The translations under genes and the position numbers were made by a program. DNA of 64,000 nucleotides from Microvirga ossetica (GTDB lineage: Bacteria > Pseudomonadota > Alphaproteobacteria > Rhizobiales > Beijerinckiaceae): the NCBI RefSeq assembly GCF_002741015.1, contig NZ_CP016616.1:3939501-4003500 (forward strand), in the 5' to 3' direction. This document shows positions 9,912 to 18,218 of the stretch, one piece after another. The first letter of the stretch is position 1; each line of letters starts with the position of its first letter. The notes under the pieces are model-generated. The model ran no database searches and was not told the DNA's origin. It saw only the letters and a program-made list of their open reading frames with translations.

Positions 9912-10626
9912 CCAGGCCTTCTCGCTCTGGGTCTATCTCTCGCAGACCCCGCTGCTCTGGCTCGTCGTGACGCTCTGCGCCTATATCGTCGCGGACCGCA
10001 TCTCGCAGGCCTTCAAGCGGCATCCGCTCTTCAATCCGGTGCTGATCTCGGTCGTCGCCGTCGCGCTCGTGCTGTGGGCGACGCGCACATCCTATCCGGT
10101 CTATTTCGAGGGCGCGAAATTCGTGCATTTCCTGCTCGGTCCCGCGACCGTGGCGCTGGCCATTCCGCTCTACGAGAACCGGCACATCGTGCTGCGCTCC
10201 ATCGTGCCGATGACGGTGGCGCTCGTGGTCGGTTCGGTGACGGCCATCGTCTCGGCCGTGGGCATCGCGCAGCTCTTCGGCATGCCAAAATCCATCCTCA
10301 TCTCGCTCGCGCCGAAATCCGTCACCGCGCCGGTGGGCATGGGCATCACGGAAGCGCTCGGCGGCGATCCGGCTCTCACGGCCATTCTCGTCATGCTCAC
10401 CGGCGTCACCGGTTCGATCATGGTCACGCCGCTCATGAACGCCTTGCGCATGAAGGACTGGCGCGCCCGCGGCTTCGCGGTGGGGCTAGCCTCGCACGGC
10501 ATCGGGACGGCGCGCGCGTTTCAGGTCAATTCGCTCGCCGGCACCTTCGCCGGCATCGCCATGGGCCTCAACGCGCTCGTCACCGCGCTGCTTCTGCCGC
10601 TGGTGCTGAAGCTGCTGCTGGATTAG
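9904..10626 (+). CDS. LrgB family protein
   Basis: A 240-residue polytopic membrane protein. The signature ISLAPKSVTAPVGMGITEALGG (about 130-151, abbreviated as SVTAPVGMGI) is diagnostic of LrgB/CidB/YohK. The C-terminus has SHGIGTARAFQVNSLAGTFA. It works together with the CidA/LrgA-type partner encoded just upstream, with which its start overlaps. Length is normal for the family. Confidence 0.92.
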   Translation: MTDQAFSLWVYLSQTPLLWLVVTLCAYIVADRISQAFKRHPLFNPVLISVVAVALVLWATRTSYPVYFEGAKFVHFLLGPATVALAIPLYENRHIVLRSIVPMTVALVVGSVTAIVSAVGIAQLFGMPKSILISLAPKSVTAPVGMGITEALGGDPALTAILVMLTGVTGSIMVTPLMNALRMKDWRARGFAVGLASHGIGTARAFQVNSLAGTFAGIAMGLNALVTALLLPLVLKLLLD

Positions 10627-10651
10627 GGCTCGTTTACACAATAGGAGCAGT

Positions 10652-11197
10652 ATGAAGCGCGTCAGCACATCGCCAATCGTGAAGGCACCCATCATGACCG
10701 ATCCTGCGGTTAAAAAGACCCCCAAGAAGCCGGCGAAGGCCGCAAAGGCGGCCACACCTCAGAAGTCGTCGATCCGCAAGCCGGCCAACGCCGCGCAGCC
10801 GACTCTCCTCTCGGGTGGCAATCCCCAGATCGCGAAAGGATATGGCGATGCTCTGGTGCAGGCTTACATCGCCGCCATGCCGGGCTGGAAGAGCGATGTC
10901 GGACGCCGCCTAGACGCGCTCATCGCGCGCACGATCCCCGATGTGCACAAGGCCGTCAAATGGAACTCGCCGCTATATGGCGTCGATGGCGAGGGGTGGT
11001 TCCTCAGCCTTCATTGCTTCACAAAATACATCAAGGTGGCTTTCTTCCGCGGTGCGTCGCTGAATCCTGCCCCTCCCGAAACATCCAAGCACAAGGATGT
11101 GCGCTACTTCCACATCCACGAAGATGACCGACTGGACGAAGCTCAGTTCGTCGACTGGGTGAAGCAAGCCGGCCAATTGCCCGGCGAGAGAATGTGA
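10652..11197 (+). CDS. DUF1801 domain protein (first of two)
   Basis: A 181-residue soluble protein. The first 50 residues form a lysine/alanine/proline-rich basic tail (KKTPKKPAKAAKAATPQKSS) and the rest is a DUF1801 (YdhG-like) domain with WNSPLYGVDGEGWFLSLHCF and the closing VDWVKQAG. AGGAG lies about 4-8 bp before the ATG. The domain has a steroid-binding-like alpha/beta fold with no established function. The basic tail may bind nucleic acid (inference). A second DUF1801 gene follows after 10 bp. Confidence 0.85.
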   Translation: MKRVSTSPIVKAPIMTDPAVKKTPKKPAKAAKAATPQKSSIRKPANAAQPTLLSGGNPQIAKGYGDALVQAYIAAMPGWKSDVGRRLDALIARTIPDVHKAVKWNSPLYGVDGEGWFLSLHCFTKYIKVAFFRGASLNPAPPETSKHKDVRYFHIHEDDRLDEAQFVDWVKQAGQLPGERM

Positions 11198-11207
11198 GCG
11201 ACAACGG

Positions 11208-11651
11208 ATGAAGAAAGCGACGACAATCATGAAGAAGAACGATGCGGTGGAGGCCAATGAAGGGGACAATCCCTCTCGGCTGATCGATGCAAAAATCGAG
11301 GAGTTGAGCGACTGGCGCGGCGAGACGCTCGCCCGTGTCCGAAATCTCATCAGGCAGGCCGATCCCGACGTGGTCGAGGAGTGGAAATGGCGAGGCGTTC
11401 CGGTGTGGTCGCATGCCGGCATCATCTGCACCGGCGAGACCTACAAGACCGTCGTGAAGCTGACCTTCGCCAAGGGGGCTTCGCTGGAGGATCCTTCCGG
11501 CCTCTTCAATTCCAGCCTCGAAGGCAATACCCGACGCGCCATTGATATCCGTGAGGGCGAGACGATCGATGAAGAGGCGCTGAAGGCGCTCATCCGTGCT
11601 GCGGTCGCGCTCAACATGTCGAAGAAAGCCGCCGGGAAGGTGAAATCTTAA
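11208..11651 (+). CDS. DUF1801 domain protein (second of two)
   Basis: A 147-residue soluble protein with the DUF1801 core: WRGETLARVRNLIRQADPDVVEEWKWRGVPVW (about 37-68; key WRGETL and VPVW) and an acidic region with FNSSLEGNTRRAIDIREGE. A short basic N-terminus precedes the core; an internal ATG at 11229 could also be the start. It lies 10 bp behind another DUF1801 gene and is probably cotranscribed with it. The two are divergent in sequence, so any duplication is old. Confidence 0.85.
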   Translation: MKKATTIMKKNDAVEANEGDNPSRLIDAKIEELSDWRGETLARVRNLIRQADPDVVEEWKWRGVPVWSHAGIICTGETYKTVVKLTFAKGASLEDPSGLFNSSLEGNTRRAIDIREGETIDEEALKALIRAAVALNMSKKAAGKVKS

Positions 11652-11667
11652 AACCAGATTGGCATTT

Positions 11668-11816
11668 CTCCCTCTCCCGGGTGGGAGAGGGTCGGGGTGA
11701 GGGAAGGCCGGTGCCGGATGAAGCGGTGAGGGAGACGTGTCGCGGCGGAAGCGGTGGCGCTGGGTCGATCATGCGCCCCACCCTCACCCCTGCCCCTCTC
11801 CCGCTCGGGAGAGGGG
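11668..11816 (+). repeat. 145-bp dispersed repeat, copy 2
   Basis: Outer hairpins CCCTCTCCCGGGTGGGAGAG-GG (11670-11691) and CCCCTCTCCCGCTCGGGAGA-GGGG (11792-11815) enclose a diverged centre. It matches the reverse complement of 1162-1306, including GGTCGGGGTGAGGG and GCCGGTGCCGGATGA. It fills the 3' gap between the DUF1801 pair and the convergent serine hydrolase gene, so it may also act as a transcription-end structure. Confidence 0.75.
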
Positions 11817-11913
11817 ATGTGCTGTATAGACTTTGTGCATGCTGGATGAGGTGTCGAGTTCCGACCTTCACCCGTCATCCCTTCTCGCAAGGAAGGGGAA
11901 ACATGCATCACAC

Positions 11914-13035
11914 CTAAAGCGGTTTCTCGGACGGCTGCGGATCGTTCGTTCCCAAGCTGCCGGTCGTCTCGTTCTCCTTCGGCAGCAACGCCGGAACGAT
12001 GCCGTCCGCGACGAGCGCATGAAGCTGTCCGACATAATTGTCTTCACGCGAGGGTTCCGTGGAATTGGAGGCCATCGTCACCGTCAGCCCGAGGCTCGGG
12101 ATCACGTAGAGCATCTGCCCACCGAAGCCCCAGGCGTAATAGGCCATGTGTCCGTGCATCTCGCGCAGGAACCAGCCATAGCCGTATCGGTCGCCGGTGA
12201 AGGGGGAGGACGTGCGCGGCGTCCAGGATTCCCGAACCCAGTTCTCCGGCACCACGCGCTTGCCGTCGATAGTGCCGCCGAGCCGGTACATCTCGCCGAA
12301 GCGATGAAGCGCGCGTGGCGAGAGCGCCATCTCGTTGCCGCCGAGAAAGATGCCCTGCGGATCGCGTGTCCACGGCGCGATCGTGATCTCGAGAGGCTCG
12401 CCGAGCCAGTCGCGGGCAAGCTCCAGGGTGCTGCGCTTCGCGGCGCGCGTCAGTGCCGCCGAGAGGAGATGCGTGCTGCCGGTGGAATAGAGCATGCGCC
12501 CGCCGGGCTCGTCGACGAAGGGACGCGAGAGCGCGTAGCGGACCCAGTTGCCGCTGCCGATCCAGGCGCCGTAATTGCGGCCCGAGGTGCGCTCCAATCC
12601 TGCCTGCATGGAGAGCAGATGGCCGATGGTGACCTGCCGGATCCGCGCATCGGCATCGGACGGAATGCTCGGCCCGAGGATCGATGCGATGGGCTGCCCG
12701 GTGCCCTGCAGGACGCCGCGCCCGATGGCGACGCCGACGAGCGCCGAGATGATCGTCTTGGAGGCCGACTTGATGTTCGTCGGCCGGTCGAGCCGCGCGC
12801 CCTGGAGCGCCCGTTCCGCCAGCACAGTTCCGTCATGGGACACGATGAGCGAGCGGAGATTGGGCACAGCCGCGGCGCGCTCGACCGTCTCCTCGATCAG
12901 CGTCCTGTCCGGCGTGAGAGGAGGGGCGGCAGGCTGTGCGGACGCGCCGAACGCCAAGGTCAGCGCCAGGAGGAACGCCAATCCGGCTTTAGGGTGGGCG
13001 AAGCTTGAGAGGAGATGCATGAAGAGCTGGGACAT
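11914..13035 (-). CDS. Beta-lactamase-family serine hydrolase, secreted
   Basis: About 373 residues with an N-terminal hydrophobic signal (AGLAFLLALTLAFGASAQPA). The catalytic SxxK motif is visible as SASK (in NIKSASKTIISAL), with the second motif YSTGS (YxN-like position changed to YST). This architecture is shared by class C beta-lactamases, D-alanyl-D-alanine carboxypeptidases and esterases; the natural substrate is unknown. I chose the ATG at 13035 (MSQLFMHLL) because it puts the hydrophobic core near the N-terminus. The ATG at 13020 is an alternative; neither has a strong Shine-Dalgarno. A longer frame upstream lacks family conservation. Confidence 0.85.
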   Translation of the reverse strand: MSQLFMHLLSSFAHPKAGLAFLLALTLAFGASAQPAAPPLTPDRTLIEETVERAAAVPNLRSLIVSHDGTVLAERALQGARLDRPTNIKSASKTIISALVGVAIGRGVLQGTGQPIASILGPSIPSDADARIRQVTIGHLLSMQAGLERTSGRNYGAWIGSGNWVRYALSRPFVDEPGGRMLYSTGSTHLLSAALTRAAKRSTLELARDWLGEPLEITIAPWTRDPQGIFLGGNEMALSPRALHRFGEMYRLGGTIDGKRVVPENWVRESWTPRTSSPFTGDRYGYGWFLREMHGHMAYYAWGFGGQMLYVIPSLGLTVTMASNSTEPSREDNYVGQLHALVADGIVPALLPKENETTGSLGTNDPQPSEKPL

Positions 13036-13218
13036 CCATGGCGCTGTCGCACAGAACGGAAAATGGACGGGCATTCCGGAGGGGCAACGTCTCACACGCC
13101 ATTGTGAGCCCCTCCCACCCATGCGGCGCTCCAGACCCTGCCCTGCGCCGGCCGCAATTGAGCTTTTGCGCCAAAAGCTCTATTTGCACGTGAAATTCGT
13201 GAATATAAGGCAATCAAC

Positions 13219-14493
13219 ATGTTTAAATCGTGGTTTACCCGCCCGCTCTGGCAGCGGGTTGCGGTGGGCTTCGCCCTCGGCATCCTGGCCGGCGTGCTGG
13301 CGGGCGAGCAGGCGGCGATCTGGTTCAAGCCGCTCGGCGACATCTACCTGAACCTCGTGCGGATGATCGTCATCCCGCTCGTGTTCTTCACCATCACGTC
13401 GAGCGTAGCCAGGCTGGCGGAGGCCGGCAACGTGGCGAGCTTAGGGTTGCGCACCCTGTTCTGGTTCATCGCCACCTCGGCCATCGCCGTGCTGGTGGGC
13501 ATCGCCTTCGGCCATCTGATCGATCCCGGCCTCGGCCTGTCGAACCTGCCGCTCGGCGAGGTGAAGCCGCGTACGATCCCGAGCCCGCTCGAGGTGCTGA
13601 TCGGCATCGTGCCGACGAACCCGATCAAGGCTATGGCCGACACCAACGTGCTGCAGGTGCTGTTCTTCGCCGGCATCGTCGGCGCGGCCCTCGTCTCCCT
13701 GGGGGAGAAGACCGCCGGCATCCGCAACCTGGTCGATCAGGGCGCGACGCTCGTCTTCCGCATCACGCGCTGGGTGCTGCAGCTCACGCCCATCGGCACC
13801 TTCGGCCTCATCGCCTGGGTCGTCGGGCGCTACGGCCTTGCCTCGCTGCTCCCGCTCGGCAAGTTCATCGCGGCCATGTATCTCGCCTGCCTGTTCCACA
13901 TCGTCGTGGTCTATGGCGGCCTCTTGAAGCTGCACGGCCTGAAGGTCGGCCGCTTCTTCCGCGGCGCGGCGCCTGCGATGCAGATGGCCTTCGCCACCTC
14001 GTCGAGCCTTGCCACCCTGCCGATGTCCCTGCGCGTCGCCGTCGAGAAGCTCGGCGTGCCGCAGAGCTATGCGAGCTTCGCGGTTCCGCTCGGCGCCAAT
14101 GTGAAGATGGACGGCTGCGGCGCGATCTATCCCGCCATCGCCTCGATCTTCATCGCGCAGTATTTCGGCCTCGACCTCTCGCTGACGCAGTACGTGCTGA
14201 TCGGCCTCACCGCCGTTCTGGGCTCGCTCGGCACCGCCGGCGTGCCGGGCACCTCCATCGTCATGCTCACGCTGACCTTGAGCACCGCGGGCCTGCCGCT
14301 GGAAGGAATCGGCTATATCGTCGCCATCGACCGCGTCGTCGACATGATGCGCACCATGACCAACGTGACGGGCCAGATTCTCGTGCCGGTGGTCGTGGCG
14401 CAAGAGGAGCGCGTTCTCGACCGGGCCGTCTACGACGGCACCGTCGAGACGCACACTCCGACGGGGGAAGCCGTTCTCGTCGCCGCCGAGTAA
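13219..14493 (+). CDS. Dicarboxylate/amino acid:cation symporter (DAACS family)
   Basis: A 424-residue membrane protein of the glutamate/dicarboxylate:sodium or proton symporter family. Diagnostic features are LVRMIVIPLVFFTITSSVA (about 49-67), the serine-rich re-entrant loop ATSSSLATLPMS (about 257-268), and PLGANVKMDGCGAIYPAIAS (about 291-310), which carries the NMDGT-like cation site as KMDGCG. The final residues are soluble. The likely substrates are C4-dicarboxylates or acidic amino acids; sequence alone does not separate dctA from gltP. A standalone gene ending in its own terminator. Confidence 0.92.
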   Translation: MFKSWFTRPLWQRVAVGFALGILAGVLAGEQAAIWFKPLGDIYLNLVRMIVIPLVFFTITSSVARLAEAGNVASLGLRTLFWFIATSAIAVLVGIAFGHLIDPGLGLSNLPLGEVKPRTIPSPLEVLIGIVPTNPIKAMADTNVLQVLFFAGIVGAALVSLGEKTAGIRNLVDQGATLVFRITRWVLQLTPIGTFGLIAWVVGRYGLASLLPLGKFIAAMYLACLFHIVVVYGGLLKLHGLKVGRFFRGAAPAMQMAFATSSSLATLPMSLRVAVEKLGVPQSYASFAVPLGANVKMDGCGAIYPAIASIFIAQYFGLDLSLTQYVLIGLTAVLGSLGTAGVPGTSIVMLTLTLSTAGLPLEGIGYIVAIDRVVDMMRTMTNVTGQILVPVVVAQEERVLDRAVYDGTVETHTPTGEAVLVAAE

Positions 14494-14518
14494 TTGTCGT
14501 GTAAGCGAGCCAATAAGA

Positions 14519-14546
14519 AAGGCGGGCCGTCTCGGGCCCGCCTTTT
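14519..14546 (+). terminator. Rho-independent terminator of the symporter gene
   Basis: Perfect arms GGCGGGCC (14521-14528) and GGCCCGCC (14535-14542) with a 6-base loop, followed by TTTT. It lies 26 bp beyond the symporter stop codon. Confidence 0.88.
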
Positions 14547-14601
14547 CGTTTGAATTTACGTCCTTCAGGGGCTTGCTTGGACAACGATAGTGCACTCACA
14601 G

Positions 14602-14703
14602 CCCTCATCCTGAGGAGCAGCGAAGCTGCGTCTCGAAGGAGGATCCAGTGCTCTCTGAAATCTCCTTCGAGACGGTCACTGCGTGACCTCCTCAGGATGA
14701 GGT
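14602..14703. repeat. Cruciform-type palindromic repeat, copy 1
   Basis: A 102-bp imperfect palindrome. Outer arms CCTCATCCTGAGGAG / CTCCTCAGGATGAGG are perfect 15-bp inverted repeats and the inner arms CTCGAAGGAG / CTCCTTCGAG are also perfect. Each side carries its own small hairpin (GCAGCGAAGCTGC left; GGTCACTGCGTGACC right). The same unit occurs in the opposite orientation at 22366-22470. It separates the symporter from the convergent CAP-RTX gene. Confidence 0.85.
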
Positions 14704-14725
14704 CGGAGATTGATGAGCCAGCCTT

Positions 14726-15937
14726 TTAGAACAAAAAATCCGAGGCGCCGATCAGCGCGAGCTTCACGTTGAGCAGCGTGATCGACTGGCTGCCGGCCTT
14801 GATCAGCACGTCGTCCGCCTTGCCGTCGCTGTCCGCGTTGTACGCGCCGATGCTCAGCTTGTCGAAGCTCAGACCATTGCCGCGCAGATCGATGTGGTCG
14901 CTGGCATTCTTGAAGTCGACGATCTTGTCCTTCCCCCACTTGCCCGAGAAGCGGAACGTATCTGCGTTCGTGCCGCCGGTGAGGATGTCGTTGCCGCTGC
15001 CGCCGTTGAGAATGTCCTTGCCTGAATCCCCATAGAGCCGGTCATTGCCGGCATCGCCGTAGAGCTTGTCGTTGCCCGTTCCGCCATGGAGACGGTCGCT
15101 TCCGGCCTTGCCGTAGATCCTGTCGTTGCCGGCGAGGCCGTTGATCGTGTTCGCGCCGCCCGTGCCGTTGAGGGTTTCGCCGGCGGCGGTGCCGTCGATC
15201 GGCGGCGTCGGAGTGGCCACGGGTGCTCCGGCGGGATCGACGAGATCGAGCTTCACGTTCTTGGAGCCGACGGCCACCGTCTTGGTCACGGAGGAATAGC
15301 CGCCGCCCGAGAAGGTGACCGTATAGGTGCCGGGATCCAGCGCGAGGCTGTAGCCGCCGGCGCTCTGGGAGGCGGTACTGGTGCTCGCGCCCGTTGTGCT
15401 GACGGCGGTGATCGTGAGGCCGCCCAATCCTTCTCCGACATCGTAGAAATGATCGCCGTCCTTGTCGTCCATGGTCACGCCGGTGAGGAAAACCTTTGTG
15501 CCGGACAGGGCGAAATTCTGGGTGACGAAGGCGCCGTCCCAAGTCTGGTAGGCGCCGGTCTGGAAGCCGATGCCGATCTCGCGATAAGTGCCGTTGAGGA
15601 TATTGGCCTTGTGGCCGGGGCTGTTCATCAGGTTCGTGTGCAGCAGCTGCACCTCGTCCTGATAGCCCGCCGGGTCGCGTGTGCTCGCCCAGGCGATGTT
15701 CTCGGCCGAGGCCCAGGTTCCGGAGAAGGCATAGCCGGCATTCCTCATCCGGTCGGTCGGCGACGAGCCACTCAGCCCGATGTGGGAGAAGGTATCGGTT
15801 CCGATCATCCAGCTGCTGTGCGCATCCGCAGAATCGTTGAGGTTGCCGTTGAAGACGAGCGGCTGGGCGCCCGTCATGGCACGCTCGCGGTTCACCAATT
15901 CGAGCATGAACTGCTCGTAGGCCGTCGCTTGCGACAT
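14726..15937 (-). CDS. CAP-domain protein with RTX calcium-binding repeats, secreted
   Basis: A 403-residue modular extracellular protein. Residues about 1-140 form a CAP/SCP-like domain (FMLELVNRERAMTGAQPL, HSSWM..FSHIG, SPGHKANILN). A prealbumin-like beta module follows (about 155-235, GGYSLALDPGTYTVTFSGGG). Then come RTX nonapeptide repeats (about 265-345, GNDRIYGKAGSDRLHGG and similar) that would bind calcium, and a hydrophobic C-terminal end (LIGASDFLF) typical of type I secretion substrates. There is no Sec signal, consistent with type I export, but no T1SS genes lie nearby. The ATG at 15937 has AAGGGG upstream; an extension to 16009 is not conserved. Confidence 0.9.
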   Translation of the reverse strand: MSQATAYEQFMLELVNRERAMTGAQPLVFNGNLNDSADAHSSWMIGTDTFSHIGLSGSSPTDRMRNAGYAFSGTWASAENIAWASTRDPAGYQDEVQLLHTNLMNSPGHKANILNGTYREIGIGFQTGAYQTWDGAFVTQNFALSGTKVFLTGVTMDDKDGDHFYDVGEGLGGLTITAVSTTGASTSTASQSAGGYSLALDPGTYTVTFSGGGYSSVTKTVAVGSKNVKLDLVDPAGAPVATPTPPIDGTAAGETLNGTGGANTINGLAGNDRIYGKAGSDRLHGGTGNDKLYGDAGNDRLYGDSGKDILNGGSGNDILTGGTNADTFRFSGKWGKDKIVDFKNASDHIDLRGNGLSFDKLSIGAYNADSDGKADDVLIKAGSQSITLLNVKLALIGASDFLF

Positions 15938-16207
15938 GAAATACCCCTTAGTCTTATGTTTTTGCCCTGTTGCGGGCCAATTGGCGATACCTTCGGCGGG
16001 TAAAGGCAAAATAGGGTAAAGGTGTGGCCAAAGCGTTTTAGTGTTTCATTGTCGCATGGGCTGAAACGAGGGCGGGCCCTACCTGGGCCGTAACCCAGCC
16101 CTGCAGGAGCGGGTGGAGGTCGATCCTCCATTCTGGTCTATAGGAAGATCTGGAAACGCCTCAGGCCCGGCTCGAACGCAAGCTTGGCTGCATCAAGAAG
16201 ACTGTCG

Positions 16208-17428
16208 ATGACCACCGAATCCTCCGCCATCTCCGTCGCGCCTGCCCGCCCATCAGCAGAGCGCGTCGCGGTTCCGATCCTGGCGGCCATCAGCGTCTCC
16301 CACCTGCTGAACGACCTGATGCAGTCTCTGCTGCCGGCGATCTACCCGATCCTCAAGAGCAGCTTCCATCTGGATTTCGGCCAGATCGGGCTTCTGACGC
16401 TGACCTTCCAGTGCACCGCCTCGCTGCTCCAGCCCCTGGTCGGGACCTTCACCGATCGCCGGCCGCAGCCGTTCTCGCTGGTCGTCGGCATGGGATTCAC
16501 CCTCGTCGGCCTGCTGACGCTGTCGCGGGCAGGGTCCTATCCGATGCTGCTGCTCGCCGCGGCCCTGATCGGCATGGGTTCCTCGGTCTTCCACCCGGAA
16601 TCCTCCCGCGTCGCACGCCTCGCCTCAGGCGGGCGCCTTGGCCTGGCGCAATCGGTGTTCCAGGTCGGCGGCAATATGGGAAGCGCGCTCGGGCCGCTGC
16701 TCGCGGCCTTCATCGTCGTCCCGTTCGGGCAGCCGAGCATCGCCTGGTTCTCAGCCGTGGCCCTGCTCGCGATGGTGATCCTCTCCGCCGTTGGCCGATG
16801 GTATCGGGCGAAGCTCGCCGATCTGCGCGCGAGGCCGCGCGGCGCGGAGAAGGGATCCTCCGTTCCAAGGAAGCGCGTCGTGGTTTCGATCGCGATCCTG
16901 ATGCTCCTGATCTTCTCGAAGGATTTCTACGTCGCGAGCTTCACCAACTATTTCACCTTCTACATGATCTCGAAGTTCCAGGTGTCGGTGCAGGACGCGC
17001 AGATCTATCTCTTCGTCTTCCTCGGCGCTCTCGCGGTCGGTACCGTTCTCGGTGGGCCCGTGGGCGACAGGATCGGGCGCCGCTACGTGATCTGGATCTC
17101 GATCCTCGGCGTCCTGCCCTTTACCCTTGCGCTGCCGTTCGCAAACCTGTTCTGGACCTTGGTGCTGAGCGTGATCATCGGCGTCGTCATCGCGTCGGCG
17201 TTCTCCGCGATCCTCGTCTATGCGACGGAGCTCGTTCCCGGCCGCGTCGGCATGATTGCAGGATTATTCTTCGGCCTGTCCTTCGGCATGGCCGGCCTCG
17301 GCGCAGCGGCGCTCGGTCAGCTCGCCGACATGACGAGCATCGCGACCGTGTACAAGGTCTGCTCGTTCCTGCCGGCCATCGGGCTACTCGCCTACTTCCT
17401 GCCCAAGATCGAGCAGAAGCATTTCTGA
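16208..17428 (+). CDS. MFS transporter, fosmidomycin-resistance (Fsr) type
   Basis: About 406 residues with twelve hydrophobic segments. The N-terminal SHLLNDLMQSLLPAIYPILK and FTDRRPQPFSLVVGMGFTLVGL and the motif SSVFHPESSRVAR (about 130-142 from this start) match Fsr-type efflux proteins of the major facilitator superfamily. The central loop is basic and the second half begins at FSKDFYVASFTNYFTFYM. I chose the ATG at 16208; an upstream TTG at 16184 would add eight residues. The name comes from the family; the natural substrate is unknown. Confidence 0.88.
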   Translation: MTTESSAISVAPARPSAERVAVPILAAISVSHLLNDLMQSLLPAIYPILKSSFHLDFGQIGLLTLTFQCTASLLQPLVGTFTDRRPQPFSLVVGMGFTLVGLLTLSRAGSYPMLLLAAALIGMGSSVFHPESSRVARLASGGRLGLAQSVFQVGGNMGSALGPLLAAFIVVPFGQPSIAWFSAVALLAMVILSAVGRWYRAKLADLRARPRGAEKGSSVPRKRVVVSIAILMLLIFSKDFYVASFTNYFTFYMISKFQVSVQDAQIYLFVFLGALAVGTVLGGPVGDRIGRRYVIWISILGVLPFTLALPFANLFWTLVLSVIIGVVIASAFSAILVYATELVPGRVGMIAGLFFGLSFGMAGLGAAALGQLADMTSIATVYKVCSFLPAIGLLAYFLPKIEQKHF

Positions 17429-17446
17429 GAAGGCGACGGCGCCCCG

Positions 17447-18211
17447 CTAGAGCAGCGCCGCCCTCGCAGCGTCCTCGAGCGCCTTCATCATCGTCCGGTA
17501 AGGCCCCGGTCCGTGGCTGATGCGCGCGACGCCGAGGTCCGCAAGCCGCCTGGCCGGGGGCGCTGACGGGGTCATCATGATGTTCACCGGCAGAGGCGAT
17601 TGCTCGACGACGCGGGCGATCAGCGTCTCGTTCACTAAGCCCGGCACGAAGAACCCGTCCGCTCCGGCATCGGCATAAGCGCGGCCGCGCGCGAGAGCCT
17701 GCGCGACGAGGCCTTCATGCTCGGCTGCCGGTGCGATCAGAAAGACGTCGGTGCGCGCATTCAGGAAGGCGGGAATCCCCAGCCGTTCGGCTGCGTTGCG
17801 CGCACCCTTGAGTCGCGCCACCTGGTCCGCCACATCGCGCAGCGGGCCGGCCTCGCGGGAACCGTCCTCAAGGTTGCAGCCGATGGCGCCGGCCTCCACC
17901 GCGCCGGCGACGGTCGCGCCGACATCGTCCGGCGTCGCGCCGTAGCCGCTTTCGAGATCGATCGTCACCGGAAGATCGGTGGCGGCGACGATGCGTTCGA
18001 GATTGGCGAGGGCGAGATCGAACGGCATGTATTCGCCGTCCGCGAAACCGTGCGCCGCCGCGACGGACCAGCTGCCGGTCGCGAGCGCCTTGGCGCCGCT
18101 CGCCGCAACGGCTTTGGCCGTGCCGGCATCCCATGCATTGAAGAGAATGAGCGGGTTTCCGGAAACGTGGAGCGCCTTGAACGCGCGGGCCTTGGCTGCT
18201 TGATCGGACAT
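17447..18211 (-). CDS. Isocitrate lyase / PEP mutase family enzyme
   Basis: A 254-residue soluble TIM-barrel protein. Landmarks are PLILFNAWDAGTAKAVAASGAKALATGSW (about 19-47; key NAWDAGTA and ATGSW), the metal-binding DLESGYG (about 84-90), GCNLEDGS (about 110-117) and NARTD (about 151-155). The family includes PEP mutase, 2-methylisocitrate lyase and oxaloacetate hydrolase; it splits or rearranges C-C or C-P bonds next to a carboxylate. The KKCG-type lyase catalytic loop is missing, so a true isocitrate lyase is unlikely. Seven bp separate it from the end of ada, upstream on the same strand, so the two are probably cotranscribed. Confidence 0.88.
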   Translation of the reverse strand: MSDQAAKARAFKALHVSGNPLILFNAWDAGTAKAVAASGAKALATGSWSVAAAHGFADGEYMPFDLALANLERIVAATDLPVTIDLESGYGATPDDVGATVAGAVEAGAIGCNLEDGSREAGPLRDVADQVARLKGARNAAERLGIPAFLNARTDVFLIAPAAEHEGLVAQALARGRAYADAGADGFFVPGLVNETLIARVVEQSPLPVNIMMTPSAPPARRLADLGVARISHGPGPYRTMMKALEDAARAALL

Positions 18212-18218
18212 GGTGACC

